The position numbers were made by a program, and so were the translations under genes. Shown here in pieces: positions 25,169 through 33,851 of a DNA stretch of 64,000 nucleotides. Below the pieces are notes generated by a model. The model had not been told where the DNA came from and did not search any database. It saw only the letters and a list, made by a program, of their open reading frames with translations. Origin of the DNA: Bacillota bacterium (lineage in GTDB: Bacteria; Bacillota; Limnochordia; Darwinibacteriales; Darwinibacteriaceae); the NCBI GenBank assembly GCA_012837385.1, contig DURH01000059.1, positions 1 to 64,000 of the forward strand, in the 5' to 3' direction. Numbering within the stretch: the stretch's first letter is position 1; every line of letters begins with the position of its first letter.

Positions 25169-26018
25169 AAAACACAGCTTCTTTCGGGCTCTCTGGCGCC
25201 ATGCGGTGCTGCTGTTCTTCGTGGTGTTTGCCCTCTTTCCCATTCTGTGGGTGATCTCCGCATCCTTCAACCCAGCCAACACCTTAGTGGGGCAGAGACT
25301 GATTCCCTCCAACCCCAGTTTAGACAACTACCGGGAAATCTTCACCAGTGAGCAGTATCCCATCGCTTTGTGGATCAAGAACTCGGTGGTGATTGGCCTA
25401 ATCACCTCTACGTTGGTGGTGATCCTGACCGCCTTTGCCGCCTACGCCTTTTCCAGGTTTCGTTTTAAGGGGCGCCGCACCGGGCTTTTTGCCTCCCTGT
25501 TGATTCAAGTCTTTCCCCAGATGCTGGCCGCGGTTTCCATCTACCTCTTGGTGCTGAGCATCGGCCGGTTGGTTCCTGCCTTGGGCATCAACACCCATGC
25601 GGGCTTGATCATGGTGTATCTAGGGGGAGCCATGGGGGTCAATGCCTGGCTGATGAAAGGTTATTTTGACACCATTCCCAGTTCTTTAGAGGAGTCGGCC
25701 ATGATCGACGGGGCCTCTCCTTTCCAAGCTTTCTACATGATCATCCTGCCCTTAGCTAGGCCCATTTTGGCTGTCATCTTCCTGCTGCAGTTTATCGGCA
25801 CCTATTCCGAGCTGATCCTGGCCAGCGTGCTGATCAGTTCCAGCGAGAAATACACCCTGGCTGTGGGCCTGCAGCTCTTTATCCATGACCAGTACGCCAG
25901 CCGCTGGGGGGTCTTTGCCGCCGCCTCTGTCCTAGGTGCCCTACCCATCGTGCTGTTGTTTATGTTCCTCCAGAAGTACCTGGTAACGGGGCTGACTACC
26001 GGCGCGGTGAAGGGATAG
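25161..26018 (+). CDS. malG: Maltose-type ABC importer permease
   Basis: 285-residue inner-membrane subunit with MalG-type features: EAA loop in SSLEESAMIDGASPFQAFYMIILPLARP and the C-terminal KYLVTGLTTGAVKG characteristic of MalG. ATG 25161 is inside the end of malF behind GAGGAGGTG, implying translational coupling. No malK follows, so an MsmX/MalK-type ATPase encoded elsewhere must energise the system. Confidence 0.94.
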   Translation: MYRKHSFFRALWRHAVLLFFVVFALFPILWVISASFNPANTLVGQRLIPSNPSLDNYREIFTSEQYPIALWIKNSVVIGLITSTLVVILTAFAAYAFSRFRFKGRRTGLFASLLIQVFPQMLAAVSIYLLVLSIGRLVPALGINTHAGLIMVYLGGAMGVNAWLMKGYFDTIPSSLEESAMIDGASPFQAFYMIILPLARPILAVIFLLQFIGTYSELILASVLISSSEKYTLAVGLQLFIHDQYASRWGVFAAASVLGALPIVLLFMFLQKYLVTGLTTGAVKG

Positions 26019-26105
26019 TTTGTACCAAAAAGAACTAATTGGAAGAAGAAGGAAATGGCACCACCCTGGCGAAGGTTCATACACTAAACCTTGAGGGGGG
26101 TTCAT

Positions 26106-26783
26106 ATGGTACCTAGGAAGCTAGTCGGGTTGGCATTGGTACTCGCTGCTTTTCTTCTGACGGGATGTGCCGGGGAGTTCGTGACCGACTTATATGTTCA
26201 GGATATATGGGATGTGATCAACGGCGAAGAGGAATACATTCTGACCACAGGTTCTATCCTCATTGAATCGCCAGGGGAAGAATACAATGAGCTGCTCAAG
26301 AATGTGCTGGAGCAGAACTTTAGGGACGTGAAGAACTTCCGCACGGGAAGCGGAGATTACTCCTCTAAAGTGATTGTGGACGTGAAGGTGCCTGTACTGG
26401 ACTTCGACGAGTCCCTGGAAGAGCCCTGGATCGAGGAATCCATGGCGATTGTGGTGATGCCCATGGATGATGGTTGGGCTGCCTTTGGGCTGGCCCTCAA
26501 CGGAGAGAAGATCGATGGCATGTTCGCAGCCATCCAGGAAGAAACCTTTATGACGGTGGGCGTGAAAGACTTCTCCTTTTTCGTGAATCTGAACAACGAC
26601 ATGAGGGGAACCCAACCCGTCTATCTGCAGGGAGTATATGCTGACGGCAGGCCCTTTGCCTATGAAGAAGTAATCGAGATGGAAAGACGGGACATGGTAG
26701 AGCTTCAGCTGGGCGATGTGGCCAGAGATTACGCTTACGAAGAAGGTTGGGTGTTCATAGGAGTTTTGGAGCCTCTAGAGTAA
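26106..26783 (+). CDS. Predicted lipoprotein of unknown function
   Basis: 225 residues, starting with a lipoprotein signal peptide whose lipobox is LLTGC. The mature part is acidic and shows no domain I recognise; it looks like a beta-rich extracytoplasmic domain with DVKVPVLDFDESL and MPMDDGWAAFGLALNG. ATG 26106 follows a GAGGGGGG site; TTG 26091 overlaps that site. It lies about 90 bases after malG, with a terminator behind it, so it could be read through from the maltose operon or be independent. Confidence 0.75.
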   Translation: MVPRKLVGLALVLAAFLLTGCAGEFVTDLYVQDIWDVINGEEEYILTTGSILIESPGEEYNELLKNVLEQNFRDVKNFRTGSGDYSSKVIVDVKVPVLDFDESLEEPWIEESMAIVVMPMDDGWAAFGLALNGEKIDGMFAAIQEETFMTVGVKDFSFFVNLNNDMRGTQPVYLQGVYADGRPFAYEEVIEMERRDMVELQLGDVARDYAYEEGWVFIGVLEPLE

Positions 26784-26805
26784 CTCCATACATTAGGGAA
26801 CTAGG

Positions 26806-26832
26806 GCTGGGAGGTTTCTTCCAGCTTTTTTT
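26806..26832 (+). terminator. Rho-independent terminator after the lipoprotein gene
   Basis: Stem GCTGG / CCAGC with a ten-base loop and a seven-T run. Short stem but good T-tract. Confidence 0.75.
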
Positions 26833-26928
26833 ATGCCTAGGGTCAGGGCCTTAGCTAAGGCAGGAACAGCACCAGCTCTGGAGAATATGTGTGGGCAGGC
26901 AGGAAGCAGATAAAGCGAGGAAAGATCC

Positions 26929-28323
26929 ATGATTAGACGCAGCAAAGCAGTGGTGTTAACTGAAGGAAGCATCTTGCAAGGACTGCTCAGGCTGGCCCTA
27001 CCCACCATTGGCACTTCTTTTGTCCAGATGGCTTACGGGTTTATCGATATGATCTGGGTGGGCAGGCTGGGGAGTGGAGCTGTAGCCGCGGTGGGTACCG
27101 CGGGCTTTTTTACCTGGCTGGCCCATGCTTTTATCATTATCCCCAGGATTGGGGCAGAGGTGGGGGTAGCCCAATCCATAGGGAGGCAGGATAGGGAGGG
27201 TGCCGCCAAGGCCATCCGCCACAGCCTCCAGCTCATCGTAGTGCTCAGCGTGCTCTATGCTGCAGCCCTAGTGGCCCTGCGGGAGCCGCTCCTGGGCTTC
27301 TACCGCTTAGGTGCGGAAATCCAGGGTTTAGCCAGCACTTATCTTACCATCATCTGTTATGGAATGGTGTTTTTTGCCGCCAACCCTGTCTTCACCGCCA
27401 TTTTCAACGGAGCGGGCGACAGCACCACCCCCTTTCGGATCAATGCCCTAGGATTGGTTGCGAATATTATCCTTGATCCCATTTTCATTTTTGGCTTAGG
27501 CCCCATTCCAGAGATGGGGGTAGCTGGAGCAGCTGTGGCCACGGTGTTAGCTCAGCTGCTGGCTACTGGCGCCTTTGTTCTGGAAGCTCGCAAGAGACCA
27601 GAACTCTTTGCAGGCCTGAAGCCCTTTGCCAAGCCTGATTGGGCGTACCTAAAAGGTATGGTGATCATGGGCTTACCCATGGCTGTGCAGAACGCGCTGT
27701 TCACCTCCATTTCCATGGGCATAGCCAGGATTATCTCTGCGTGGGGGCCGTTAGCCATTGCGGTACAGAAGGTGGGCTCGCAGATTGAGTCCATTTCCTG
27801 GATGACTGCTGGCGGCTTTCAATCGGCCATGAGTGCCTTCTCGGGCCAAAACTACGGCGCCAAGAAGGGCCAGAGGGTGTATCGAGGCTACTATGTGGGT
27901 TTAGGGATTGTCTCCTGCATAGGGTTTGCTGCCACCGCCGCCCTGATCTTCGCCGCCAGGCCCCTAATCTCCATTTTCCTGCATGAGCCAGAGGCCATTG
28001 CCCTTGGCGTCGCCTATTTGCGGATTTTGGGCATCTCCCAGCTGCCTCAAACGGTGGAGATCCTCACAGCAGGGGCCTTTATCGGCTTGGGCAGGACTGC
28101 GCCCCCTTCCATTGTGGGCATCAGCCTCAATCTGTTCAGGATCCCTGCGGCTCTGATCCTGTCCGCGACTGCCCTGAACCTGGATGGGGTATGGTGGGCT
28201 ATCAGTATTTCCTCCATCCTGAAGGGGATAATCCTCAGTACTTGGTATCTGCGCTTTATGAATAGGGATCAGGAAATGCTGAATCTCCGTGCAGCAAGCA
28301 CGGCACAGGAGGGAATTAAGTGA
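26929..28323 (+). CDS. MATE-family multidrug/cation antiporter
   Basis: 464-residue polytopic membrane protein of the MATE exporter family, which ejects cationic drugs or metabolites in exchange for sodium or protons. Both homologous halves are visible, for example ALPTIGTSFVQMAYGFIDMIWVGRLG in the first and GLPMAVQNALFTSISMGIARII in the second, with NPVFTAIFNGAGDS typical of the family. ATG 26929 behind GAGG. The stop overlaps the start of the following gamma-glutamyltransferase gene (GTGA), so the two are coupled. Confidence 0.93.
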   Translation: MIRRSKAVVLTEGSILQGLLRLALPTIGTSFVQMAYGFIDMIWVGRLGSGAVAAVGTAGFFTWLAHAFIIIPRIGAEVGVAQSIGRQDREGAAKAIRHSLQLIVVLSVLYAAALVALREPLLGFYRLGAEIQGLASTYLTIICYGMVFFAANPVFTAIFNGAGDSTTPFRINALGLVANIILDPIFIFGLGPIPEMGVAGAAVATVLAQLLATGAFVLEARKRPELFAGLKPFAKPDWAYLKGMVIMGLPMAVQNALFTSISMGIARIISAWGPLAIAVQKVGSQIESISWMTAGGFQSAMSAFSGQNYGAKKGQRVYRGYYVGLGIVSCIGFAATAALIFAARPLISIFLHEPEAIALGVAYLRILGISQLPQTVEILTAGAFIGLGRTAPPSIVGISLNLFRIPAALILSATALNLDGVWWAISISSILKGIILSTWYLRFMNRDQEMLNLRAASTAQEGIK

Positions 28324-29936
28324 ATCTAAACATTGGTGATCTGGGAGTCTGCTACCCTTCCCAGAGGTTTCCTTTTTATGGCCGGAAGGGCATGGTGGCC
28401 ACTTCCAACGCCTTAGCAGCCCAAGCGGGGCTGGAAATGTTGAAAAAGGGAGGCAATGCGGTGGATGCCGCTTTGGCTGCCGCAGCCTGCCTTACCGTTC
28501 TTGAACCAACTTCCAACGGTATCGGCGGTGACGCCTTTGCCATTGTGGCTTTTCAAGGTGAGCTCTACGGCTTAAACGCCAGCGGACCGGCACCTCAGGC
28601 CATCAGCCTTAGGGCGCTGCAAGAGCAGGGGTATAAGGAAATACCTAAGTATGGTTTTGTGCCTGTGAACGTACCAGGAGCGCCCGCGGGCTGGGCGGCC
28701 CTCTCTAAGCGCTTCGGTAGGCTTGATCTCAAGGAAGTCTTTGCTCCAGCTGTCGATTATGCGGAAAACGGCTATCCAGTTTCACCGGTGCTCAGCCGCC
28801 AGTGGAACCGCGCCTTTGAGATTTATTCTAAGCATCTGCAGAGCGAGGAGTATAAGCCTTGGTTTGACACCTTTGCCCCAGAGGGCAGGCCTCCCCAGGC
28901 TGGAGAAATGGTCCGTCTGCGTGATCATGCCAAGACCTTAAGCCTGATTGCGGACACCAAGGCTGAGGCCTTTTACCGCGGCGAGATCGCGGAGCGCATC
29001 GACTCCTTCTCCAAAAAACACGGAGGCTATCTGCGGGCTGAGGATCTAGCCGCCTACCAGGCGGAGTGGGTGGATCCCATCTTCACTAAGTACGGTGATT
29101 TGGAAGTGTGGGAGATTCCCCCCAACGGGCAGGGCATTGTGGCCCTGATGGCTCTGAACATCCTGCGGGGGTTTGACCTCAAGCCGGAAGACAAACATGC
29201 TGCCAGAACCTACCACCTGCAGATCGAGGCTCTGAAACTGGCCTTTACCGATGCCCAGAAATATGTGGCTGATGCCAAGCATATGCAGGCTTCCGTTCCT
29301 TACCTGCTCTCTGAAGAGTGGGCGAAGGAAAAGCGCAAGCTGATCCGCTCAGATGCGCTGCTGCCTCCTCCTTCTCAGGAAGTCAAGGGAGGTACTGTGT
29401 ACCTGTGTACCGCAGATGCGGAGGGTAATATGGTTTCCTTTATTCAGAGCAATTACATGGGCTTTGGCTCAGGGCTAGTGGTGCCAGGCACGGGTATCGC
29501 CCTCCACAACCGGGGACACAATTTCTCCTTTGATCCCCAGCATGTGAACTGCCTTGCTCCAGGCAAAAGGCCCTACCACACCATTATCCCAGGTTTCCTC
29601 ACTAAGGATCGCAGGCCCTTGGGCCCCCTAGGCGTTATGGGCGGCTTTATGCAGCCCCAGGGGCATGTGCAGGTGGTGATGAACCTGGTGAACTTCGGGC
29701 ACAATCCCCAAGCTGCCCTGGATGCCCCCCGTTTTCAGTGGATTAAGGGCAATCAAGTGCAGTTGGAGAAGACCATGCCCCAGGAAGTGGTGGAACAGCT
29801 TGCCAGCTTGGGCCATGAGATAACGGTGACGGAAGAAAACACTGGTTACGGCCGGGGCCAGATCATCCTCAAGGCCGGGGACGTGTTAGTGGGCGGTACG
29901 GAGAGCCGGGTGGACGGAACGGTGGCTGTGTGGTAA
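28320..29936 (+). CDS. Gamma-glutamyltransferase family protein (YwrD-like)
   Basis: 538 residues of the gamma-glutamyltransferase fold, an N-terminal nucleophile hydrolase that self-cleaves. GGNAVDAALAAAACLTVLEP and GIGGDAF are family hallmarks. The predicted nucleophile is T359 in KGGTVYLCTADAEGN; the usual TTH triad reads TVY here, as in YwrD-type members. No signal peptide is seen, so it is probably cytosolic. GTG 28320 overlaps the MATE stop and follows AGGAGGG. Whether it acts on glutathione or another gamma-glutamyl or acyl amide is not evident. Confidence 0.9.
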   Translation: MNLNIGDLGVCYPSQRFPFYGRKGMVATSNALAAQAGLEMLKKGGNAVDAALAAAACLTVLEPTSNGIGGDAFAIVAFQGELYGLNASGPAPQAISLRALQEQGYKEIPKYGFVPVNVPGAPAGWAALSKRFGRLDLKEVFAPAVDYAENGYPVSPVLSRQWNRAFEIYSKHLQSEEYKPWFDTFAPEGRPPQAGEMVRLRDHAKTLSLIADTKAEAFYRGEIAERIDSFSKKHGGYLRAEDLAAYQAEWVDPIFTKYGDLEVWEIPPNGQGIVALMALNILRGFDLKPEDKHAARTYHLQIEALKLAFTDAQKYVADAKHMQASVPYLLSEEWAKEKRKLIRSDALLPPPSQEVKGGTVYLCTADAEGNMVSFIQSNYMGFGSGLVVPGTGIALHNRGHNFSFDPQHVNCLAPGKRPYHTIIPGFLTKDRRPLGPLGVMGGFMQPQGHVQVVMNLVNFGHNPQAALDAPRFQWIKGNQVQLEKTMPQEVVEQLASLGHEITVTEENTGYGRGQIILKAGDVLVGGTESRVDGTVAVW

Positions 29937-30000
29937 AGCAAGCAGGATCGGAGCTGCACAGACGAGAAGTGAATCTAGAGTGCAGGGAAGGAGGCGTCCC

Positions 30001-31155
30001 ATGATCTACTTAGACCAGGCCGCCACTTCATTTCCAAAGCCGCCCCAGGTGGGGCAGGCGGTGGTTTCAGCGCTGCAGACTGTGGGCAACAGTGGGCGGG
30101 GAGGCCATGAGCTGAGCTTAAGCGCCAGCCGCCTGATCTTCGAGGCCAGGCTGGAAGCCGCTCGGTTTTTTGGCAGCAGCGATCCCAGCCGCATCGCTTT
30201 TACCGCCAATGCCACGGAGAGTTTGAATCAAGCCCTGTTCGGCCTCTTGGAGCCGGGGGATCATGTGATCACCACAGCCCAGGAGCATAATTCAGTGCTC
30301 AGGCCCCTCTTTCTCCTGGAGCGGCGGGGAGTGGAACTGACAATCTTACCAGTAGACAGCCGGGGTGTAGTGGATCTGGAAGCCATAAGGCGCGAGCTGC
30401 GCCCTAACACCAGGGCGGTGGTGGCCGCCCATGGTTCCAATCTTACAGGAAGTCTTTTGGATCTAGGTTTTCTACTGGGCTTCTGCCGCGAGCATGGACT
30501 TATTGTGATTATTGATGCAGCCCAGACAGCGGGCTGGTATCCTTACAACCTAGCAGAGCAGCCCATTGATATCCTGTGTTTTACAGGACATAAGGCCCTC
30601 TACGGGCCCCAGGGAGTTGGCGGGATTTATGTGCGCCCAGGCCTCAAGTTGCGCCCCTTAAAAGTAGGGGGCAGCGGCGTTCAGACCTTTTCCCAGGAGC
30701 ATCCCCAGGAGATGCCGGAAGCGCTGGAAGCGGGCACCTTGAATACTCCTGGGATTGCCGGGCTCTTGGCGGGGCTGCACTATGTGCAGGCCCAGGGGCT
30801 GGAGAAGATCCAGCAGCTGGAAGCTGATCTCACCAGCTATTTCCACGGGCTCGTTAAGGAAATTCCAGAGGTTGTGGTGTACGGAGATTTCCAGGCTGTT
30901 CACCGCCTGCCCATTGTGACTTTGAATCTTAAGGGTGTGGGAGCTAGTTTGGTCAGCCAGCTTTTGGCGGAAAGGGGCATCTGCACCCGCTCAGGGGGGC
31001 ACTGTGCGCCCCTGCTCCACAAAGCGCTGGGCACCCAAGATCAAGGAGCGGTGCGGTTCAGCTTCTCCCACTTGAATACCAAGGCGGAGCTGGCAGAGAC
31101 CGCGGCAGCTCTAGGGGAAATCGCCCGACAGTATGGAGGGAAGCAGCATGGTTGA
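30001..31155 (+). CDS. Cysteine desulfurase-family PLP enzyme of the selenium locus
   Basis: 384-residue class-V aminotransferase-fold protein. The N-terminus MIYLDQAATSFPKPP, the PLP lysine in CFTGHKALYGPQGVGG and the active-site cysteine in TRSGGHCAPLLHKALG are all present. Enzymes of this subgroup are typically encoded beside selD and yedF and may deliver sulfur or selenium. ATG 30001 follows AAGGAGG. It overlaps the DUF3343 gene by eight bases, the first of a tight four-gene run. Confidence 0.92.
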   Translation: MIYLDQAATSFPKPPQVGQAVVSALQTVGNSGRGGHELSLSASRLIFEARLEAARFFGSSDPSRIAFTANATESLNQALFGLLEPGDHVITTAQEHNSVLRPLFLLERRGVELTILPVDSRGVVDLEAIRRELRPNTRAVVAAHGSNLTGSLLDLGFLLGFCREHGLIVIIDAAQTAGWYPYNLAEQPIDILCFTGHKALYGPQGVGGIYVRPGLKLRPLKVGGSGVQTFSQEHPQEMPEALEAGTLNTPGIAGLLAGLHYVQAQGLEKIQQLEADLTSYFHGLVKEIPEVVVYGDFQAVHRLPIVTLNLKGVGASLVSQLLAERGICTRSGGHCAPLLHKALGTQDQGAVRFSFSHLNTKAELAETAAALGEIARQYGGKQHG

Positions 31156-31375
31156 AACCAGGGTAGTGATAACTTTTCAGACCACCACCCACGCCATAGC
31201 CTGGGAGCGGGCGTGTAAAGAGGAAGGCCTGCCAGGCCGCCTCATTCCCATGCCGGTGGAGATCAGCGCCCACTGCGGCTTAGCCTGGTTGGCTGCCCCG
31301 GATACTGTGGACATTCTATTGGAGCGTGCCCGAGAGTTAGACTTAAGCTATGATCGAGTTGTGGAATTGAAGTGA
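31148..31375 (+). CDS. DUF3343-family small protein
   Basis: 75-residue DUF3343 protein (VVITFQTTTHAIAWERACKEEG ... GRLIPMPVEISAHCGLAW), a family routinely found in selenium-metabolism clusters. One conserved cysteine in SAHCGLA may take part in sulfur or selenium handling. ATG 31148 follows GGAGGGAAG and lies within the end of the desulfurase gene. The function is not established. Confidence 0.88.
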   Translation: MVETRVVITFQTTTHAIAWERACKEEGLPGRLIPMPVEISAHCGLAWLAAPDTVDILLERARELDLSYDRVVELK

Positions 31376-31385
31376 GGTGAGGCAG

Positions 31386-32411
31386 ATGGCAGAAGAATTG
31401 GTCTTTTGCCGAGGCGGGGGTTGAACCGCGAAAATTGGACCGGAGGTCCTGGCGAACATTTTGGCTCAGCTCCCCAAGGTTCAGGATCCTGATTTCTTGG
31501 TGGGCTTTGACCAGTCAGATGATGCAGCGGTTTACCGGCTCACAGATGAGTTGGCTTTAGTGCACACTTTGGATTTCTTCCCCCCCATGGTGGAAGATCC
31601 TTATACCTTCGGCCAGATTGCTGCCGCCAACGCCCTGAGCGATATCTGGGCCATGGGCGGTGAGCCCAAGACTGCCCTAAATATCGTCTGCTTTCCAGAG
31701 AAGATGGACTTGGAGATCCTCTCCCAGATTCTTCAGGGGGGCAGCGAAAAGGTGCTGGAAGCAGGCGCGGTGTTAGCCGGGGGCCATTCTATTGAGGACG
31801 ATGGAGTGAAATATGGGCTCTCGGTAACTGGCATAGTGCATCCCCAGAAGATTTATACCAATAGGGGATGTGAGCCTGGGGATCTGCTCGTTTTAACCAA
31901 GCCCCTAGGCGTAGCCATTATCTGCGGCGCGGCTAGGGTGGGAGAAGCATCCCAGCAGGCCCTACAGAAGGCGGTCGCTTCCATGGCCACCCTTAATAAA
32001 TACGCCGCGGAGATAATTAGGAAGTACCCCGTGCACGCCTGCACAGATGTGACGGGCTTTGGCTTCTTAGGCCACTTACATGAGATGCTGGGCGGAGAGC
32101 GCAAGGCTGTGATCTTCAGCAGTGAAGTACCGGTTATTCCCGAAGCCTTGGAGTATGCTGCGGAGTTCTTGGTTACCGGTGCGGCCCAGCGCAACCGCAA
32201 TTTCCTCGAGGGGTATGTGGAGTTTGGGCCAGAGGTGCATTTCAGCATGGAAGAAGTGCTCTTTGATCCCCAGACTTCAGGGGGCCTTTTGGTGAGTGTG
32301 CCCAAGGCTGCCGCGGAGGATCTCCTGGCGGAGCTGGAGGGCCTGGATTTGCCCTGTGGGATTGTAGGAGAAATCGTGGACGAGCAGGAAAAGGAGATTG
32401 TGGTGAAATGA
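31386..32411 (+). CDS. selD: Selenophosphate synthetase, a selenoprotein (Sec13 encoded by UGA)
   Basis: Makes selenophosphate from selenide and ATP. From ATG 31386 (behind GTGAGG) the frame reads [12 protein letters not shown], then TGA at 31422-31424, then TAKIGPEVL and an uninterrupted SelD of 341 residues in total. In other SelD proteins this position is the catalytic Cys or Sec followed by the conserved lysine, so the TGA is read as selenocysteine, not a stop. A hairpin suited to a bacterial SECIS follows directly. Conserved later motifs include DQSDDAAVY and [14 protein letters not shown] start at TTG 31461 would lose the active site. The stop overlaps yedF. Confidence 0.95.
31422..31460 (+). 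promoter_or_regulatory. Probable bacterial SECIS element of selD
   Basis: Directly after the UGA codon the coding sequence can fold into a hairpin whose upper stem is GGACC / GGTCC around GGA, at roughly the distance where SelB-binding SECIS loops occur in bacterial mRNAs. It must also encode the conserved SelD residues. Confidence 0.65.
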
Positions 32412-33010
32412 AAAAGACCCTTGATGCCACAGGCTTGAGCTGCCCTTTGCCGGTTTTGGAAGCCAAAAAGGCACTGAAAGAACTCACAGCTGGGCAGCTG
32501 GAGGTTGTGGTTGACAATACCATCGCCCAGCAGAACTTGGAGAAAATGGCTAAGCAGCTGGGGTTGGAGTATGAACTGAACACTATCAGCGAGGACAGGT
32601 ATGCCATAGTGATTACTGTGGGATCCGGGGAGCCCCAAACCCCAACAGCCCAGCCCGAGAAGGAGGCTGTGAGGGGCGATGAAATTGTGGTTTTGTCCAG
32701 TGACCAGATGGGCGCTGGGGATCCAGAACTTGGACGCCTGCTAATGAAATCATTTGTCTATGCTGTAACTGAGCTGGAGGAGCTTCCCGCCAAGGTACTG
32801 CTCTACAACTCCGGCGTGAAGCTGGCAGTAAAGGGCGCGGATACCTTGGAAGACCTGCGCAAGCTCTCCGCCCAGGGAGTGGAGATTATGAGCTGCGGAA
32901 CCTGCCTGAACTTCTTCGGACTCACAGAGCAGTTGGGTGTAGGTTCCATTACGAATATGTATGAGATTGTCCAGAGCCAGCTGGCTGCTGGACGCATTCT
33001 GCGTCCCTAG
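32408..33010 (+). CDS. yedF: Selenium-metabolism sulfurtransferase-like protein YedF
   Basis: 200 residues in two domains: an N-terminal SirA/TusA-like domain with [17 protein letters not shown] (the conserved CPxP cysteine) and a C-terminal DsrE-like domain with [11 protein letters not shown]. This fusion is the YedF family restricted largely to selenium-using bacteria, where it may carry selenium or sulfur for SelD. ATG 32408 overlaps the selD stop, so it is translationally coupled. Confidence 0.93.
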   Translation: MKKTLDATGLSCPLPVLEAKKALKELTAGQLEVVVDNTIAQQNLEKMAKQLGLEYELNTISEDRYAIVITVGSGEPQTPTAQPEKEAVRGDEIVVLSSDQMGAGDPELGRLLMKSFVYAVTELEELPAKVLLYNSGVKLAVKGADTLEDLRKLSAQGVEIMSCGTCLNFFGLTEQLGVGSITNMYEIVQSQLAAGRILRP

Positions 33011-33026
33011 AGAGGAGTCTTAATCA

Positions 33027-33839
33027 ATGAGGTATCACGGCTGGTTTAAGCCGCAGCACGATTTTGAGTATGCTGTGCAGGCCCTGGAGGCAGGCCTGCA
33101 TGGCTTTGAGGTGGTAGGCGGAGAGTCGCACTACGATCCTGAGCAGTTTAAAGTGTACAGGGAAAACATCAAGCGCATTAAAGAAGAGCTTGAGGCGACC
33201 TTTACCCTCCATGCCCCCATCACCGATATCAACCTGGGCAGCATCAACCGCCGGATCAGGGAGGCATCTGTGCAGGATGTCAAGGCTGCCCTGGAGATGG
33301 CCCGGGAGATTGGAGCTTCCGCGGTGGCGGTGCATGCCTCCCCAGGCATTCTCGCCATGCCCGGTGGGAAGTGGTCCAAGGAGACAGCGTCGCCTACCAT
33401 CCGGGACGAGCTGGTGCCCCAAGAGGAGTTTTTGGTGCGGTCCATCAAGGATTTGGCGGATCTCGCCCCAGACCTGTTGATCTGCCTCGAGAACTTAGTC
33501 TATCCCCATGAACTCTACCGCAGCCCAGAAGAGCTCAAAAGACTGCTGGGTAAGGTGAACCGCAGTAATGTGGGGATGACCCTTGATGTGGGGCACGCGG
33601 TTGTATCTGGCTATCAGCCCAGCGAGTTTATCAACCTGCTCTTCGATGAGATCTTCCATGTTCACCTCCACGACAACTCGGGAAGCGTCGATGAACACCT
33701 GCCTTTAGGCCAGGGCACCATCGACTATGTCCACGTCATCCAGTCCTTGAAGCAGCTGGACTATCAGGGTGTGGTCACGTTTGAGTTTTCGCTGGAAGAT
33801 CCTAATAGCTACCGTGATTATCTATACAAATTTTCCTGA
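33027..33839 (+). CDS. Sugar phosphate isomerase/epimerase-like TIM barrel
   Basis: 270-residue AP-endonuclease-2-type TIM barrel. Metal-site positions appear in FTLHAPITDINLG, VHASPG, CLENLVYP, TLDVGHAV and HVHLHDN with a late VTFEFS glutamate. It starts 16 bases after yedF behind GAGAGGAG and is followed within 12 bases by the AAC(3) gene, so it continues the same transcription unit. The substrate is unknown; no link to selenium is evident from the protein itself. Confidence 0.85.
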   Translation: MRYHGWFKPQHDFEYAVQALEAGLHGFEVVGGESHYDPEQFKVYRENIKRIKEELEATFTLHAPITDINLGSINRRIREASVQDVKAALEMAREIGASAVAVHASPGILAMPGGKWSKETASPTIRDELVPQEEFLVRSIKDLADLAPDLLICLENLVYPHELYRSPEELKRLLGKVNRSNVGMTLDVGHAVVSGYQPSEFINLLFDEIFHVHLHDNSGSVDEHLPLGQGTIDYVHVIQSLKQLDYQGVVTFEFSLEDPNSYRDYLYKFS

Positions 33840-33851
33840 GGGGAGCCCGTT

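Noticed and set aside
31422..31424. TGA as evidence of a broken selD
   Set aside because: It falls exactly at the Cys/Sec site of SelD, with conserved coding on both sides and a hairpin behind, so recoding is far more likely than a mutation.
31461..32411. Start of selD at TTG 31461
   Set aside because: This would remove the catalytic residue and the conserved KIGP segment; no ribosome-binding site is suitably placed.
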